Source of the DNA: Methanobacterium sp.
GTDB taxonomy: Archaea; Methanobacteriota; Methanobacteria; Methanobacteriales; Methanobacteriaceae
Direction: 5' to 3'
DNA length: 7,170 nt
Assembly: GCA_003161815.1 (NCBI GenBank)
Contig: PMNN01000224.1
Coordinates: forward strand, 1-7,170
Positions within the stretch are counted from its first letter, which is position 1, and every line of letters starts with the position of its first letter. The notes below the pieces were generated by a model. The model was not told where the DNA came from. It searched no databases and was given only the letters and a program-made list of their open reading frames with translations. Positions 1 to 6,476 of the stretch are shown here, in pieces. Made by a program: the position numbers and the translations under genes.

Positions 1-174
1 AGAGATCATGTAATATACTGTCTCGCTGTTTAAGGGAGTTTCAGGGATTTCATATTTAGGAGATCTTTTAACATAAAAGGCTAGAACGTCCCTTACAACA
101 GGATCATCTGTTGCTTTTTCCACTTTATCTAACATTTCATCAAGTTCTTCATTACTTAAAACATTTGTTAACAT
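1..174 (-). CDS. Hypothetical protein, N-terminal 58 codons only (cut by window edge)
   Basis: An open frame begins at ATG 174-172 and stays open to the left edge. It begins MLTNVLSNEELDEML and continues with a charged, probably helical stretch (roughly residues 7-22), then VVRDVLAFYVKRSPKYEIP. The start is supported by a GGGGGT stretch at 186-181, six bases upstream of the ATG, and by a TATA-like box at 225-234. The visible part has no signal peptide or membrane segment and looks cytoplasmic. I do not recognise the family, and no function can be given from the N-terminus alone. It lies on the same strand as the glycosyltransferase gene, but the gap of about 0.7 kb and its own promoter make a shared transcript unlikely. 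Confidence 0.7.
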   Translation of the reverse strand, partial: MLTNVLSNEELDEMLDKVEKATDDPVVRDVLAFYVKRSPKYEIPETPLNSETVYYMIS

Positions 175-224
175 TTTTATACCCCCATATGCGATTATAA
201 TTGATTTACATTTTAGAAATAATG

Positions 225-234
225 TATAAATAAA
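225..234 (-). promoter_or_regulatory. Probable archaeal TATA box for the left-edge gene
   Basis: Read on the minus strand this is TTTATTTATA, preceded by an A-rich stretch that could serve as a BRE. Transcription would start about 25 bases downstream, near 200, leaving a leader of roughly 25 nt that includes the GGGGGT ribosome site. Assigned by position and sequence only. Confidence 0.45.
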
Positions 235-357
235 CTTTTTTATCTATATTTTTTAATTTCTTTAAATCCATCATTCTCCGCCTTCTCCATGGATAAAATG
301 TCAAAAATAAACATTTAGATTATATTAAATTGTAAAATAAGATTTATTTTGTTGTCA

Positions 358-417
358 ATGATCGAACCCATGCTCGCTAAACTAACAAATCCTGACATTC
401 TTCTAGAAGGTAATTAA
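358..417 (+). pseudogene. Possible remnant of an ATP-dependent DNA ligase N-terminus
   Basis: A 19-codon frame from ATG 358 reads MIEPMLAKLTNPDILLEGN and then stops at TAA 415-417. The PMLAKL segment resembles the PMLA motif found just before the nucleotidyltransferase core of ATP-dependent DNA ligases, including the LigD ligase domain. In an intact ligase a K-x-DG active-site motif should follow soon after. I cannot find it in any frame downstream, and stops occur in all three plus-strand frames. No ribosome site precedes the ATG. A short match of this kind can arise by chance, so this is a weak call. Confidence 0.2.
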
Positions 418-534
418 ATAAGCGAAACTAATTGGATGCAGAGCGGTAAATCCGCCCACATTTTCAGCATGTTCTCAGTATGGTTTTATCAACTTACCAA
501 GATCTTGATGATGATTAGGATTAGCAATTGAGGG

Positions 535-660
535 TTATAAAATAATAATGCTAATGAAATAAGACAAAGGAACAGAGAAAGTAAAAAGTGCTACAGCTAA
601 ATTTGACAAGCTACCAAGAAGTACAATTATTAATCCGTAAAAAAACAATGGAAAAAAGTA
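535..660 (-). pseudogene. Possible decayed membrane-protein fragment
   Basis: Between an upstream TGA (663-661) and a TAA (537-535) there are 41 open codons on the minus strand. They encode an almost uninterrupted hydrophobic segment, including GLIIVLLGSLSNLAVALF followed by a second hydrophobic run after a proline. This looks like two adjacent transmembrane helices. There is no ATG and no ribosome site, and upstream frames are closed. A T-rich strand gives hydrophobic codons by chance, so this may be nothing. No family was recognised. Confidence 0.15.
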
Positions 661-813
661 TCAAAATGTAAAATATTTAGATATCAGGGTATTGAAATCA
701 CTAATTCCGTTTTTTTATTCGCAGGTAAACAGAGGTTTAAAATTAAACTTTTAAAATAACCGATGTCTAAGTCAATTATTTTCGATTGAGAAATTAATGA
801 AAAAGAAATAATA

Positions 814-830
814 GATTATTAATAATAATC
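814..830 (-). terminator. AT-only hairpin with T-rich tract, possible end of the glycosyltransferase transcript
   Basis: GATTATT at 814-820 and AATAATC at 824-830 form a perfect 7-bp inverted repeat with a 3-base loop. On the minus strand it lies about 57 bases past the glycosyltransferase stop and is followed by a T-rich run (about 812-796). Archaeal termination depends mainly on the U-tract, and the stem contains only one G-C pair, so its role is uncertain. Confidence 0.3.
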
Positions 831-886
831 AATATAATAATTATAAACCGAGGTAAACACTTTCTATTTCAAACTGAATTTGATTA

Positions 887-2608
887 TTAACTTATATTGT
901 TAAAGGCTAAATTAAGGAATAATCCATCATTTGAAGATGCGAAGGCTACATTAGATTGCTTTTGTCCATCAATCTCTATTTTTATAACGTTTTGTCCATA
1001 GTATAATGTGTAATTGCCTTGGGGGTTTTGATCATTAAAATTAATGGATTTATATAATACTCCATCGAGGTAGACGTTATAAGTTCCATTTTTAAATACA
1101 CCTACTGTGCTAGCTACTTGCTGATCATTCAGGTATATGTTTACTGTACTGGCATTGTCTGCTGCTGGTTTTAGGATGATACCTTCTTTAATAGTTAAAT
1201 TACTATTATTTTGCATTGTAAGATATTTTTCAACGTAAAGATTTTTGAATAGGTTTCTCACATTACTATCCATTATTACGTCTCCAATATTTAATCCAAG
1301 ATAAGTCCTTGAGTCGGAAGGTATACGCATCACATTATCCTCTCCTGAAAGAGTCTGGTTTAAGGAGTAGCCAGTGCCATTTATATAGATGGAGTCCCCG
1401 TAATTAAGTTCCATGGTACTCATAGCATCTTGAGGCATTCTTATAATGGAAGTTTCATTTTCTAGAGCACTGTCAACCGTGTAGGGGCCTCTTGCAGAGA
1501 TGGTTTGATTGTTACTATGATTAGTGGGGATAATCAAGTTTCGGGAGGTAGGTTCAATGGATATTTTACCGTCTTCAAAATGTATTGCACCAACTAGGGT
1601 GCTGATCATGGCTATTAATATAATTCCCGATACCACAATGGGGGAATGCATGTAAAAAAAAGATTTAAGGGTTTGTACCCTCGCACCAGGTTTTCTCATC
1701 ATGTTAAAAGACATTCTGAGTATTTTAATTATATAAAACAGGGTTACGGCCGTTCCGAATATAGTTATTGCAAATCCTATTTGTATGGGAATGGGTCTTA
1801 TAAAGAATGTACTGAATACCCCTAAAAACACTAGGGACAATCCTAGTATTTCCATTCTTATTAATCTTCCTAGGGAATCGATCATGGTAACTCGGCCATA
1901 CTCATTGGCGCGGTCTACAATAGTCCTCACCACTTCAGTGGCTACTATGTTAAGTTCGTGCAGTGAAGATAGCATATGATCGACTTTGCCAATATCCACC
2001 TCTTTAATCTTCATTCCTCTGACATCTGCATCTAAAACAATTCCCACATCTACTCCATAATCATCCTCTAATTTTATATTATTGAGAAATGATCTTTTTG
2101 CTGCGAACTGTCCACTGAGGGGTTGATCAAATCTTATTTCAGGGAAAAAGAAATTTAATAAGGGTTTAGCCGTTAATTCAGTTACTCGACCGCCTTCTCT
2201 TTTAAATTTAGTTTTTGTAAGATCTGCTTCCCCATCAATTATGGGTTTTATGATGTTATCAACCTGTTTAGAGGTTAAATTTTCAATATCTGCATCTAAA
2301 AAAACCACAATATCTCCTTTTGAATTATTAAAGCCCGTTTTTATTGCAGATCCTTTACCCTGATTTTTAAGATGCTGTATTACCTTAGCGCCTGCTTTTA
2401 CAGCTACTTCGGCTGTTTTATCGTAGGATCCATCATCCACCACAATTATTTCGTCGATATAATTTAAGGATTTCACAGCCTTTATTACATTACCCACTGT
2501 TCTATCTTCGTTAAAAGCAGGTATTATAACTGAAACGGCCATATCTTTCGAATTAATGGTTTTAATGGAGGAAATGATCCAAAATAATAATAGAATGATC
2601 CATAACAC
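887..2608 (-). CDS. Membrane glycosyltransferase (GT2/GT81, GpgS-like) with sequon-rich extracellular C-terminal domain
   Basis: This 573-residue protein starts at GTG 2608, eight bases after a GAGGTG site. Residues 2-15 are a short hydrophobic anchor. Residues 24-245 are a GT-A domain with VSVIIPAFNE, VVDDGS (57-61), and FLDAD with the metal-binding DAD at 105-107. Residues DQPLSGQFAAKR (161-172), YGVDVGIVLDA (184-194) and His211 followed by LHEL match the glucosyl-3-phosphoglycerate synthase pattern. Membrane helices follow at about 253-270, 274-296 and 322-341. The loop 297-320 is rich in Arg and Lys, so the positive-inside rule puts the catalytic domain in the cytoplasm and residues 343-573 outside. 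The ectodomain carries eleven N-x-S/T sequons and a duplicated barrel-like element (about 371-455). Ordinary GpgS proteins are soluble and shorter, so the GPG-synthase reaction should not be assumed; transfer to a lipid or surface acceptor is an inference. The gene is probably monocistronic, divergent from purE. Confidence 0.9.
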   Translation of the reverse strand: MLWIILLLFWIISSIKTINSKDMAVSVIIPAFNEDRTVGNVIKAVKSLNYIDEIIVVDDGSYDKTAEVAVKAGAKVIQHLKNQGKGSAIKTGFNNSKGDIVVFLDADIENLTSKQVDNIIKPIIDGEADLTKTKFKREGGRVTELTAKPLLNFFFPEIRFDQPLSGQFAAKRSFLNNIKLEDDYGVDVGIVLDADVRGMKIKEVDIGKVDHMLSSLHELNIVATEVVRTIVDRANEYGRVTMIDSLGRLIRMEILGLSLVFLGVFSTFFIRPIPIQIGFAITIFGTAVTLFYIIKILRMSFNMMRKPGARVQTLKSFFYMHSPIVVSGIILIAMISTLVGAIHFEDGKISIEPTSRNLIIPTNHSNNQTISARGPYTVDSALENETSIIRMPQDAMSTMELNYGDSIYINGTGYSLNQTLSGEDNVMRIPSDSRTYLGLNIGDVIMDSNVRNLFKNLYVEKYLTMQNNSNLTIKEGIILKPAADNASTVNIYLNDQQVASTVGVFKNGTYNVYLDGVLYKSINFNDQNPQGNYTLYYGQNVIKIEIDGQKQSNVAFASSNDGLFLNLAFNNIS

Positions 2609-2616
2609 TTAGAGTA

Positions 2617-2622
2617 CACCTC
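2617..2622 (-). promoter_or_regulatory. Strong Shine-Dalgarno site fixing a GTG start for the glycosyltransferase
   Basis: Minus-strand GAGGTG ends eight bases before GTG 2608-2606. No ATG lies nearby in this frame before the GT-A domain except one at residue 23, which would remove the N-terminal hydrophobic anchor. The site therefore supports the GTG start. Confidence 0.65.
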
Positions 2623-2663
2623 AAAAATTATTCAATAAAATTTAATATCTAATTACTGAATTG

Positions 2664-2670
2664 TATAAAT
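2664..2670 (-). promoter_or_regulatory. Candidate TATA box for the glycosyltransferase gene
   Basis: Minus-strand ATTTATA is preceded by the purine-rich AAAAGTGCA, a plausible BRE. Transcription would start near 2640-2645, giving a leader of about 35 nt containing the GAGGTG site. Other AT-rich candidates exist in this gap. Confidence 0.4.
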
Positions 2671-2781
2671 TGCACTTTTAATTCTTTTCCCAATTCTTTA
2701 CCAAAAAACTTTATTAACTTTTTTAGTGCATATAATTTTAGTATAAGATGGTTAATATAGTACAAAAGAGAGTTAAAAATC

Positions 2782-2787
2782 ATATAC
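2782..2787 (+). promoter_or_regulatory. Candidate TATA box for purE
   Basis: ATATAC, preceded by GTTAAAAATC as a possible BRE, would place the start of transcription near 2807-2810 and give a leader of about 20 nt. A second TATA-like site, GCATATAATT (2728-2737), could act further upstream. No operator-like repeat is evident. Confidence 0.4.
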
Positions 2788-2818
2788 ACTTTATTTACAT
2801 TTAATTAACTAATATTTG

Positions 2819-2824
2819 GGTGGT
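2819..2824 (+). promoter_or_regulatory. Ribosome binding site deciding the purE start
   Basis: GGTGGT lies just before ATG 2828. A TTG in the same frame at 2816 would add four residues but would place this GGTGGT inside the coding sequence and leave only AT-rich bases upstream. PurE proteins normally begin within a few residues of the first beta strand, which also favours ATG 2828. Confidence 0.6.
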
Positions 2825-2827
2825 AGG

Positions 2828-3889
2828 ATGGAACCGAAGGTCATGATTTTACAGGGAAGTGCATCTGATTTTGCTATAGCAGAAAAGGCTATAAAAATTC
2901 TGCAAACTATGGAGATTCCTTATGATCTGAGGGTGGCTTCGGCTCACCGCACTCATCAAAAAGTTAAAAGTATTGTTGAAGAATCCACTAAACATGGAGT
3001 GGAAGTTTTTATGGGAATAGCTGGACTTTCAGCTCATCTTCCCGGAATTATAGCAGCTAACACTCATAAGCCCGTGGTAGCAGTGCCTGTAGAAGTTAAG
3101 TTAGGAGGGCTGGATGCGATGTTCGCATCTGCACAGATGCCAATGGGAGCTCCTGTGGCAGTGGTAGGGATTGATCGTGGTGAGAACGGCGCTATCCTGG
3201 CTTCACAGATAATAGGTATCAATAATAAAAAAGTCAGAGAAAATCTTTCATCTATGAGAAGAGATTTTTTCTTCAAAGTAGATAATGATGAAGCAAAACT
3301 TGAAAATAAACTTAAAAGCAGTTATTACGCCAAAAAAACATCCATTAAAATTGATACAACAGAACAGACTGCTTCTGAAGCTGAATCACATTCCAATAAA
3401 ATTTTTAATCATGATTCTGATAGACATTTAAATCATCCTGACGTGGCAGTGATTGCTGGAAGCTTTTCGGATATAAAGGTAGCTAAAAAAACCACCACAT
3501 TCCTTGATAAGATGAATATATCCTACGATTCTTTGGTTGTATCTCCCATCAGAAATCCTGTAAAGTTTGAAGATTATATGGAAGAGATGGAAGATGTAAA
3601 ATTATTTATAGCCATTTCCGGGCTTTCAGCACATGTCACCGGGGCAGTGGCAGCATATACTGAAAAACCTGTTATAGGGGTACCTTGTAATATTAGATTA
3701 GGTGGATTGGATGCTTTGCTATCAATGGTTGACATGCCGCCGGGAGTGCCGGTAGCAACTATGGGCATAGATTCAGGGGAAAATGCCGCTTTATTAGCGG
3801 CTGAAATGCTGGGAATAGGTAAAGAACACGTAAAAGATAATTTTTTAAAGTTTAAAAGTAGTATCAACCGTAAAACAGGAAAGTTTTGA
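2828..3889 (+). CDS. purE: Tandem-domain PurE, AIR carboxylase / N5-CAIR mutase family
   Basis: PurE acts in de novo purine synthesis at the step giving 4-carboxyaminoimidazole ribotide, in the cytoplasm. The 353-residue protein holds two PurE domains, each about the length of a normal single PurE (about 160 residues). Domain 1 (1-145) has GSASD (10-14), SAHRT (38-42) with the catalytic-type His40, GLSAHLPG (66-73) and KLGGLDA. Domain 2 (204-345) has GSFSD (211-215), GLSAHVTG (265-272) and RLGGLDA, but SPIRN (239-243) replaces the SAHRT motif, so Ile241 stands where His40 is in domain 1. Domain 1 is therefore probably catalytic and domain 2 structural or regulatory. A polar, low-complexity linker (about 150-203) joins them. 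I recall similar double PurE proteins in Methanobacteriales. No purK is in the window. The start is ATG 2828; the ubiD-family gene follows 164 bp later on the same strand. Confidence 0.93.
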   Translation: MEPKVMILQGSASDFAIAEKAIKILQTMEIPYDLRVASAHRTHQKVKSIVEESTKHGVEVFMGIAGLSAHLPGIIAANTHKPVVAVPVEVKLGGLDAMFASAQMPMGAPVAVVGIDRGENGAILASQIIGINNKKVRENLSSMRRDFFFKVDNDEAKLENKLKSSYYAKKTSIKIDTTEQTASEAESHSNKIFNHDSDRHLNHPDVAVIAGSFSDIKVAKKTTTFLDKMNISYDSLVVSPIRNPVKFEDYMEEMEDVKLFIAISGLSAHVTGAVAAYTEKPVIGVPCNIRLGGLDALLSMVDMPPGVPVATMGIDSGENAALLAAEMLGIGKEHVKDNFLKFKSSINRKTGKF

Positions 3890-3928
3890 TGGTTAATTTA
3901 ATGATATTAAACAAGTAGAAATATTGGC

Positions 3929-3966
3929 ATTTAATCTAATCCCGTGATTATTCACGCGAATTAAAT
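3929..3966. repeat. Two-part inverted repeat (hairpin) between purE and the UbiD-family gene
   Basis: Inner arms CGTGA (3943-3947) and TCACG (3952-3956) form a perfect 5-bp stem with a TTAT loop. Outer arms ATTTAAT (3929-3935) and ATTAAAT (3960-3966) are also perfectly complementary, with a 7-versus-3-base internal loop between the two stems. It lies 40 bases past the purE stop with no strong T-tract after it. It could be a weak terminator, an mRNA 3' structure or an operator; its outer right arm touches the proposed TATA box of the next gene. Confidence 0.45.
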
Positions 3967-3974
3967 ATTTAAAA
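3965..3974 (+). promoter_or_regulatory. Candidate TATA box for the UbiD-family gene
   Basis: ATATTTAAAA is a reasonable archaeal TATA-like element. It would start transcription near 3995 and give a leader of about 55-60 nt ending in the weak ribosome site GTGGT (4043-4047), six bases before ATG 4054. The gap is very AT-rich and other positions are possible; cotranscription with purE is not excluded. Confidence 0.3.
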
Positions 3975-4053
3975 GTGAATAAATAAAATTATTTGATAAT
4001 ATTGGTATTTTATGCTCAAATATAATTTAACTAAAAATATGCGTGGTTAATAA

Positions 4054-5340
4054 ATGAGAGAATTTCTAAAAGTCCTTGAAAATGAATTCAAAGTTGAAAA
4101 AATTGAAGAAGAAGTTTCTACAAAATATGAAGCTTCTAAACTAATTAAAGATCATGATAAAGATGTAGTAATCTTTGAAAACATTAAAGAAAATGATATG
4201 CGTATCATATCGGGCATATGTAATACTAGGGAAAAAATCGCCCGTGCATTATCAATAAATGTGCATGATATAAGTGGCAGGATAATTGAGGCGATGGAAA
4301 ATCCCACACCTATAACAAAAATTCAAAGCGTTAATGAGAAATTTGATGTATCAAAGAGAGCAGACTTAAGAGAACTTCCTATATTAACCTATTACAAAAA
4401 TGATGGTGGACCTTATATCACTGCGGGAGTGATTATAGCTAAAGACCCTGAGACGGGTGTAAGAAATGCATCAATCCATCGGATGCTTGTATCAACTACT
4501 AATCGATTAGGAGTTAGAATTGTTCCCAGAAATCTTTATACATACTATCAGAAAGCAGAAATGATGGATCAACCATTGGAAATCGCTATCGCCATAGGTA
4601 TGCATCCAGCCACTCTTCTAGCATCCTGTACATCCGTACCTATTAACGTAGATGAATTGGAAGTGGCTAACAATTTCCATAATGGTCAAATGAAGTTAAT
4701 AAAATGTGACACAGTTGATTTGGAAGTTCCTGAATGTGAAATATTATTGGAAGGTAAAATACTACCATATGAAAGAGCGGCAGAAGGCCCATTTGTAGAT
4801 CTAACAGATACATATGATGTAATAAGAAACGAACCAGTTATTGAATTGGATAAAATGCATTATAAAAAAGATTCATTATATCATGCCATAATGCCTGCCG
4901 GATTTGAACATAAACTTTTACAAGGCTTACCTCAGGAGCCACGTATATATAAGATAGTACAAAACACTGTGCCTACAATTAAAAATGTTGTTTTAACAGA
5001 GGGCGGATGCTGTTGGCTGCACGCAGTAGTTTCAATCCAAAAACAGACACAAGGTGATGGTAAAAATGCTTTAATGGCAGCTTTAACGGCTCATCCATCA
5101 CTAAAACACTGCGTGGTGGTTGATGAGGATATTGATATCTTTAAAAGTAATGATATTGAATACGCCATCGCCACCCGAGTTAAAGGAGATGATGACATAT
5201 TCATAGTTCCCGGTGCTCGTGGTTCATCCCTTGATCCGGTGGCTACTCCCGATGGAACTACCACTAAAGTAGGAGTGGATGCTACTAAGCCTCTGGGTAA
5301 AGGGGAGAAGTTTGAGAGAGTTAGTAAACAAAATGATTAA
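4054..5340 (+). CDS. UbiD-family decarboxylase, probable anhydromevalonate phosphate decarboxylase
   Basis: This 428-residue protein belongs to the UbiD family of reversible decarboxylases that use prenylated FMN made by a UbiX partner, which is not in the window. Visible family features are [13 protein letters not shown] with GGPYITAG (118-125), NASIHR (138-143) and [11 protein letters not shown] (181-191), containing likely metal and phosphate ligands Asn138, His184 and Arg143. Also present are [16 protein letters not shown] (232-247), [10 protein letters not shown] (280-289) and a C-terminal D-x-D-IDIF segment with ARGSSLDP. The length is short for the family and fits the archaeal branch. 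Archaea without ubiquinone use such an enzyme in the modified mevalonate pathway, decarboxylating trans-anhydromevalonate 5-phosphate to isopentenyl phosphate. That assignment rests on known archaeal biology, not on a residue unique to it. The start is ATG 4054 after a weak GTGGT site. It converges with the AmrS gene. Confidence 0.9.
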   Translation: MREFLKVLENEFKVEKIEEEVSTKYEASKLIKDHDKDVVIFENIKENDMRIISGICNTREKIARALSINVHDISGRIIEAMENPTPITKIQSVNEKFDVSKRADLRELPILTYYKNDGGPYITAGVIIAKDPETGVRNASIHRMLVSTTNRLGVRIVPRNLYTYYQKAEMMDQPLEIAIAIGMHPATLLASCTSVPINVDELEVANNFHNGQMKLIKCDTVDLEVPECEILLEGKILPYERAAEGPFVDLTDTYDVIRNEPVIELDKMHYKKDSLYHAIMPAGFEHKLLQGLPQEPRIYKIVQNTVPTIKNVVLTEGGCCWLHAVVSIQKQTQGDGKNALMAALTAHPSLKHCVVVDEDIDIFKSNDIEYAIATRVKGDDDIFIVPGARGSSLDPVATPDGTTTKVGVDATKPLGKGEKFERVSKQND

Positions 5341-5436
5341 ATAAAAATGTTCATCATTCATTAAACTTTTAAACGCTTAGAACTTTACTGGTTACTATTA
5401 TTAACATAAAGATTTAACAAAATTTTAAATGCTATT

Positions 5437-5458
5437 AAATTTTTAATCCAGATTTTTT
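5437..5458 (+). terminator. T-rich tracts at the convergent junction
   Basis: Two short T runs (5440-5444 and 5453-5458) lie about 100 bases after the decarboxylase stop and just before the end of the opposing AmrS gene. Archaeal RNA polymerase often stops at such tracts without a hairpin. For the minus-strand transcript no comparable strong T run is seen in this gap. Confidence 0.35.
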
Positions 5459-6464
5459 AATCAGTCACAATATCTATTTTGGCTTTACAGGTGGGACATT
5501 CTTTTATTTTTTTCTCGTCACTTATAACATTGAAGCCATTCCGCTCTATAATAAGCTTTCCACATGAAGGGCAGTAAGTGTTCTCACCACCAAATGAAGG
5601 AGCGTTTCCAATGTAAACATATTTTATACCAGCTTCTTTCGCTATTTTTTGAGCTTTTTTCAATATTCCAACTTCAGTCGGGGGCAGGCTTGTTAACTGG
5701 TATTGGGGGAAAAATCGTGTAAAATGTAAAGGAACTTCCACTCCCAATTCATCCACCATGAATTTCACTAATGCTTTAATATCCTCTTCAGAATCGTTGT
5801 AACCAGGTATCATTAAATTGGTAATTTCTAAATGTATTTTAGCATCATGCATCCTTACAATATTATCCAGCACGGGCTGGAGTCGGGCTTCGCACAAATC
5901 TTTATAAAATTTATCCGACATCCCCTTAAGGTCGATGTTAGCAGCATCTAAGTAGGATTTTATCTGATCGAAGGATTCTTCGGTCATGTAACCATTAGTC
6001 ACATAAATGGTTTTAATATCTTCTTTTTTCGCTATTTTAGCAGAATCCAAAGTATATTCGAACCACATGGTGGGCTCATTATAGGTCCAGGCGATTGATT
6101 TACATCCATTTTCTTTGGTGAGATTTATGGCTTCTTCAGGTAGTATTTCTCTAGTAGGTATTTGTTCCAACTGTGACTGGGATATACCCCAGTTTTGGCA
6201 ATGTCTGCACCGGAAATTGCAGCCAACACTTCCAATTGATAATACAGTAGTTCCCGGGTAGAAATGAAATAACGGTTTTTTCTCTATAGGATCCACGGCA
6301 ATAGATGATACAGCAGCATAATTGAGACTGTAAATTTTGTCATCATCATTTTCTCGCATTTCACAAAAACCTGTTTTTCCTTCTGAAATTATGCATCTTC
6401 TTTCACATATTTTACAATTTAAGGCTTTACCCACTTTTTCATAAAGTATGCCTTCCTTTCTCAT
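5457..6464 (-). CDS. amrS: AmmeMemoRadiSam system radical SAM enzyme (AmrS)
   Basis: This 335-residue radical SAM protein starts at ATG 6464. The N-terminal part has Cys17, Cys20, Cys24 and Cys34 in a C-x2-C-x3-C-x9-C cluster. The radical SAM site is CNFRCRHC, with Cys82, Cys86 and Cys89 as the expected 4Fe-4S ligands. TYNEPTMWFEY (127-137), TNGYM, NIDLKG (176-181) and RFFPQYQL (250-257) are typical of this family, which was long annotated as pyruvate formate-lyase activating enzyme-like. The C-terminus carries GNAPSFGGENTYCPSCG and a second CPTC pair (Cys298, 301, 323, 326), a probable zinc ribbon. The family is named for its association with AMMECR1 and Memo proteins; neither is encoded here, and the substrate is not known to me. 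It lies 12 bp after thiL on the same strand, so it is probably cotranscribed with it. Confidence 0.9.
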   Translation of the reverse strand: MRKEGILYEKVGKALNCKICERRCIISEGKTGFCEMRENDDDKIYSLNYAAVSSIAVDPIEKKPLFHFYPGTTVLSIGSVGCNFRCRHCQNWGISQSQLEQIPTREILPEEAINLTKENGCKSIAWTYNEPTMWFEYTLDSAKIAKKEDIKTIYVTNGYMTEESFDQIKSYLDAANIDLKGMSDKFYKDLCEARLQPVLDNIVRMHDAKIHLEITNLMIPGYNDSEEDIKALVKFMVDELGVEVPLHFTRFFPQYQLTSLPPTEVGILKKAQKIAKEAGIKYVYIGNAPSFGGENTYCPSCGKLIIERNGFNVISDEKKIKECPTCKAKIDIVTD

Positions 6465-6468
6465 GATT

Positions 6469-6473
6469 TCACC
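6469..6473 (-). promoter_or_regulatory. Ribosome binding site of amrS in the thiL-amrS gap
   Basis: Minus-strand GGTGA lies four bases before ATG 6464 and just after the thiL stop codon (6479-6477). With only 12 bp between the genes there is no room for a promoter, which supports translation of amrS from the thiL transcript. Confidence 0.6.
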
Positions 6474-6476
6474 AAA

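Larger units (their letters stand above)
175..886. other. Gene-poor region of about 0.7 kb
   Basis: No frame on either strand gives a credible complete gene. The leftmost 60 bases hold the promoter and ribosome site of the left-edge gene. About 350-530 is visibly less AT-rich than its surroundings and has several short broken frames, as expected of decayed coding sequence. About 535-660 holds a 41-codon hydrophobic frame on the minus strand with no ATG. From about 740 to 886 the sequence is very AT-rich and holds a small hairpin that could end the glycosyltransferase transcript. No tRNA, repeat array or insertion-sequence end was found. Confidence 0.6.

Noticed and set aside
240..314. 24-codon minus-strand frame starting MFIFDILSMEK
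   Set aside because: Too short, no ribosome site, and it overlaps the upstream promoter area of the left-edge gene; likely chance.
356..376. GGGTTCGATC on the minus strand resembling a tRNA T-loop
   Set aside because: The flanking 5-bp T-stem does not pair, and no acceptor, D or anticodon arm can be built around it on either side.
508..514. ATGATGA matching a C box of a C/D small RNA
   Set aside because: No CTGA D box or internal C'/D' pair at suitable spacing was found; the motif is common by chance.
1785..1979. 64-codon plus-strand frame inside the glycosyltransferase gene
   Set aside because: It lies antisense to well-conserved transferase and membrane-helix coding sequence and encodes nothing recognisable.
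2748..2804. 18-codon frame upstream of purE, a possible leader peptide
   Set aside because: No ribosome site, no codon run suggesting attenuation, and it overlaps the preferred purE TATA box.
2601..2816. Possible riboswitch between the divergent glycosyltransferase and purE genes
   Set aside because: The gap is almost pure AT, the inferred leaders are about 20-40 nt, and no conserved aptamer core or stable multi-stem fold is visible.
3064..3276. Minus-strand frame antisense to purE domain 1
   Set aside because: Shadow of the conserved PurE codons; a similar shadow appears at 3574-3867 opposite the matching part of domain 2, as expected from the duplication.
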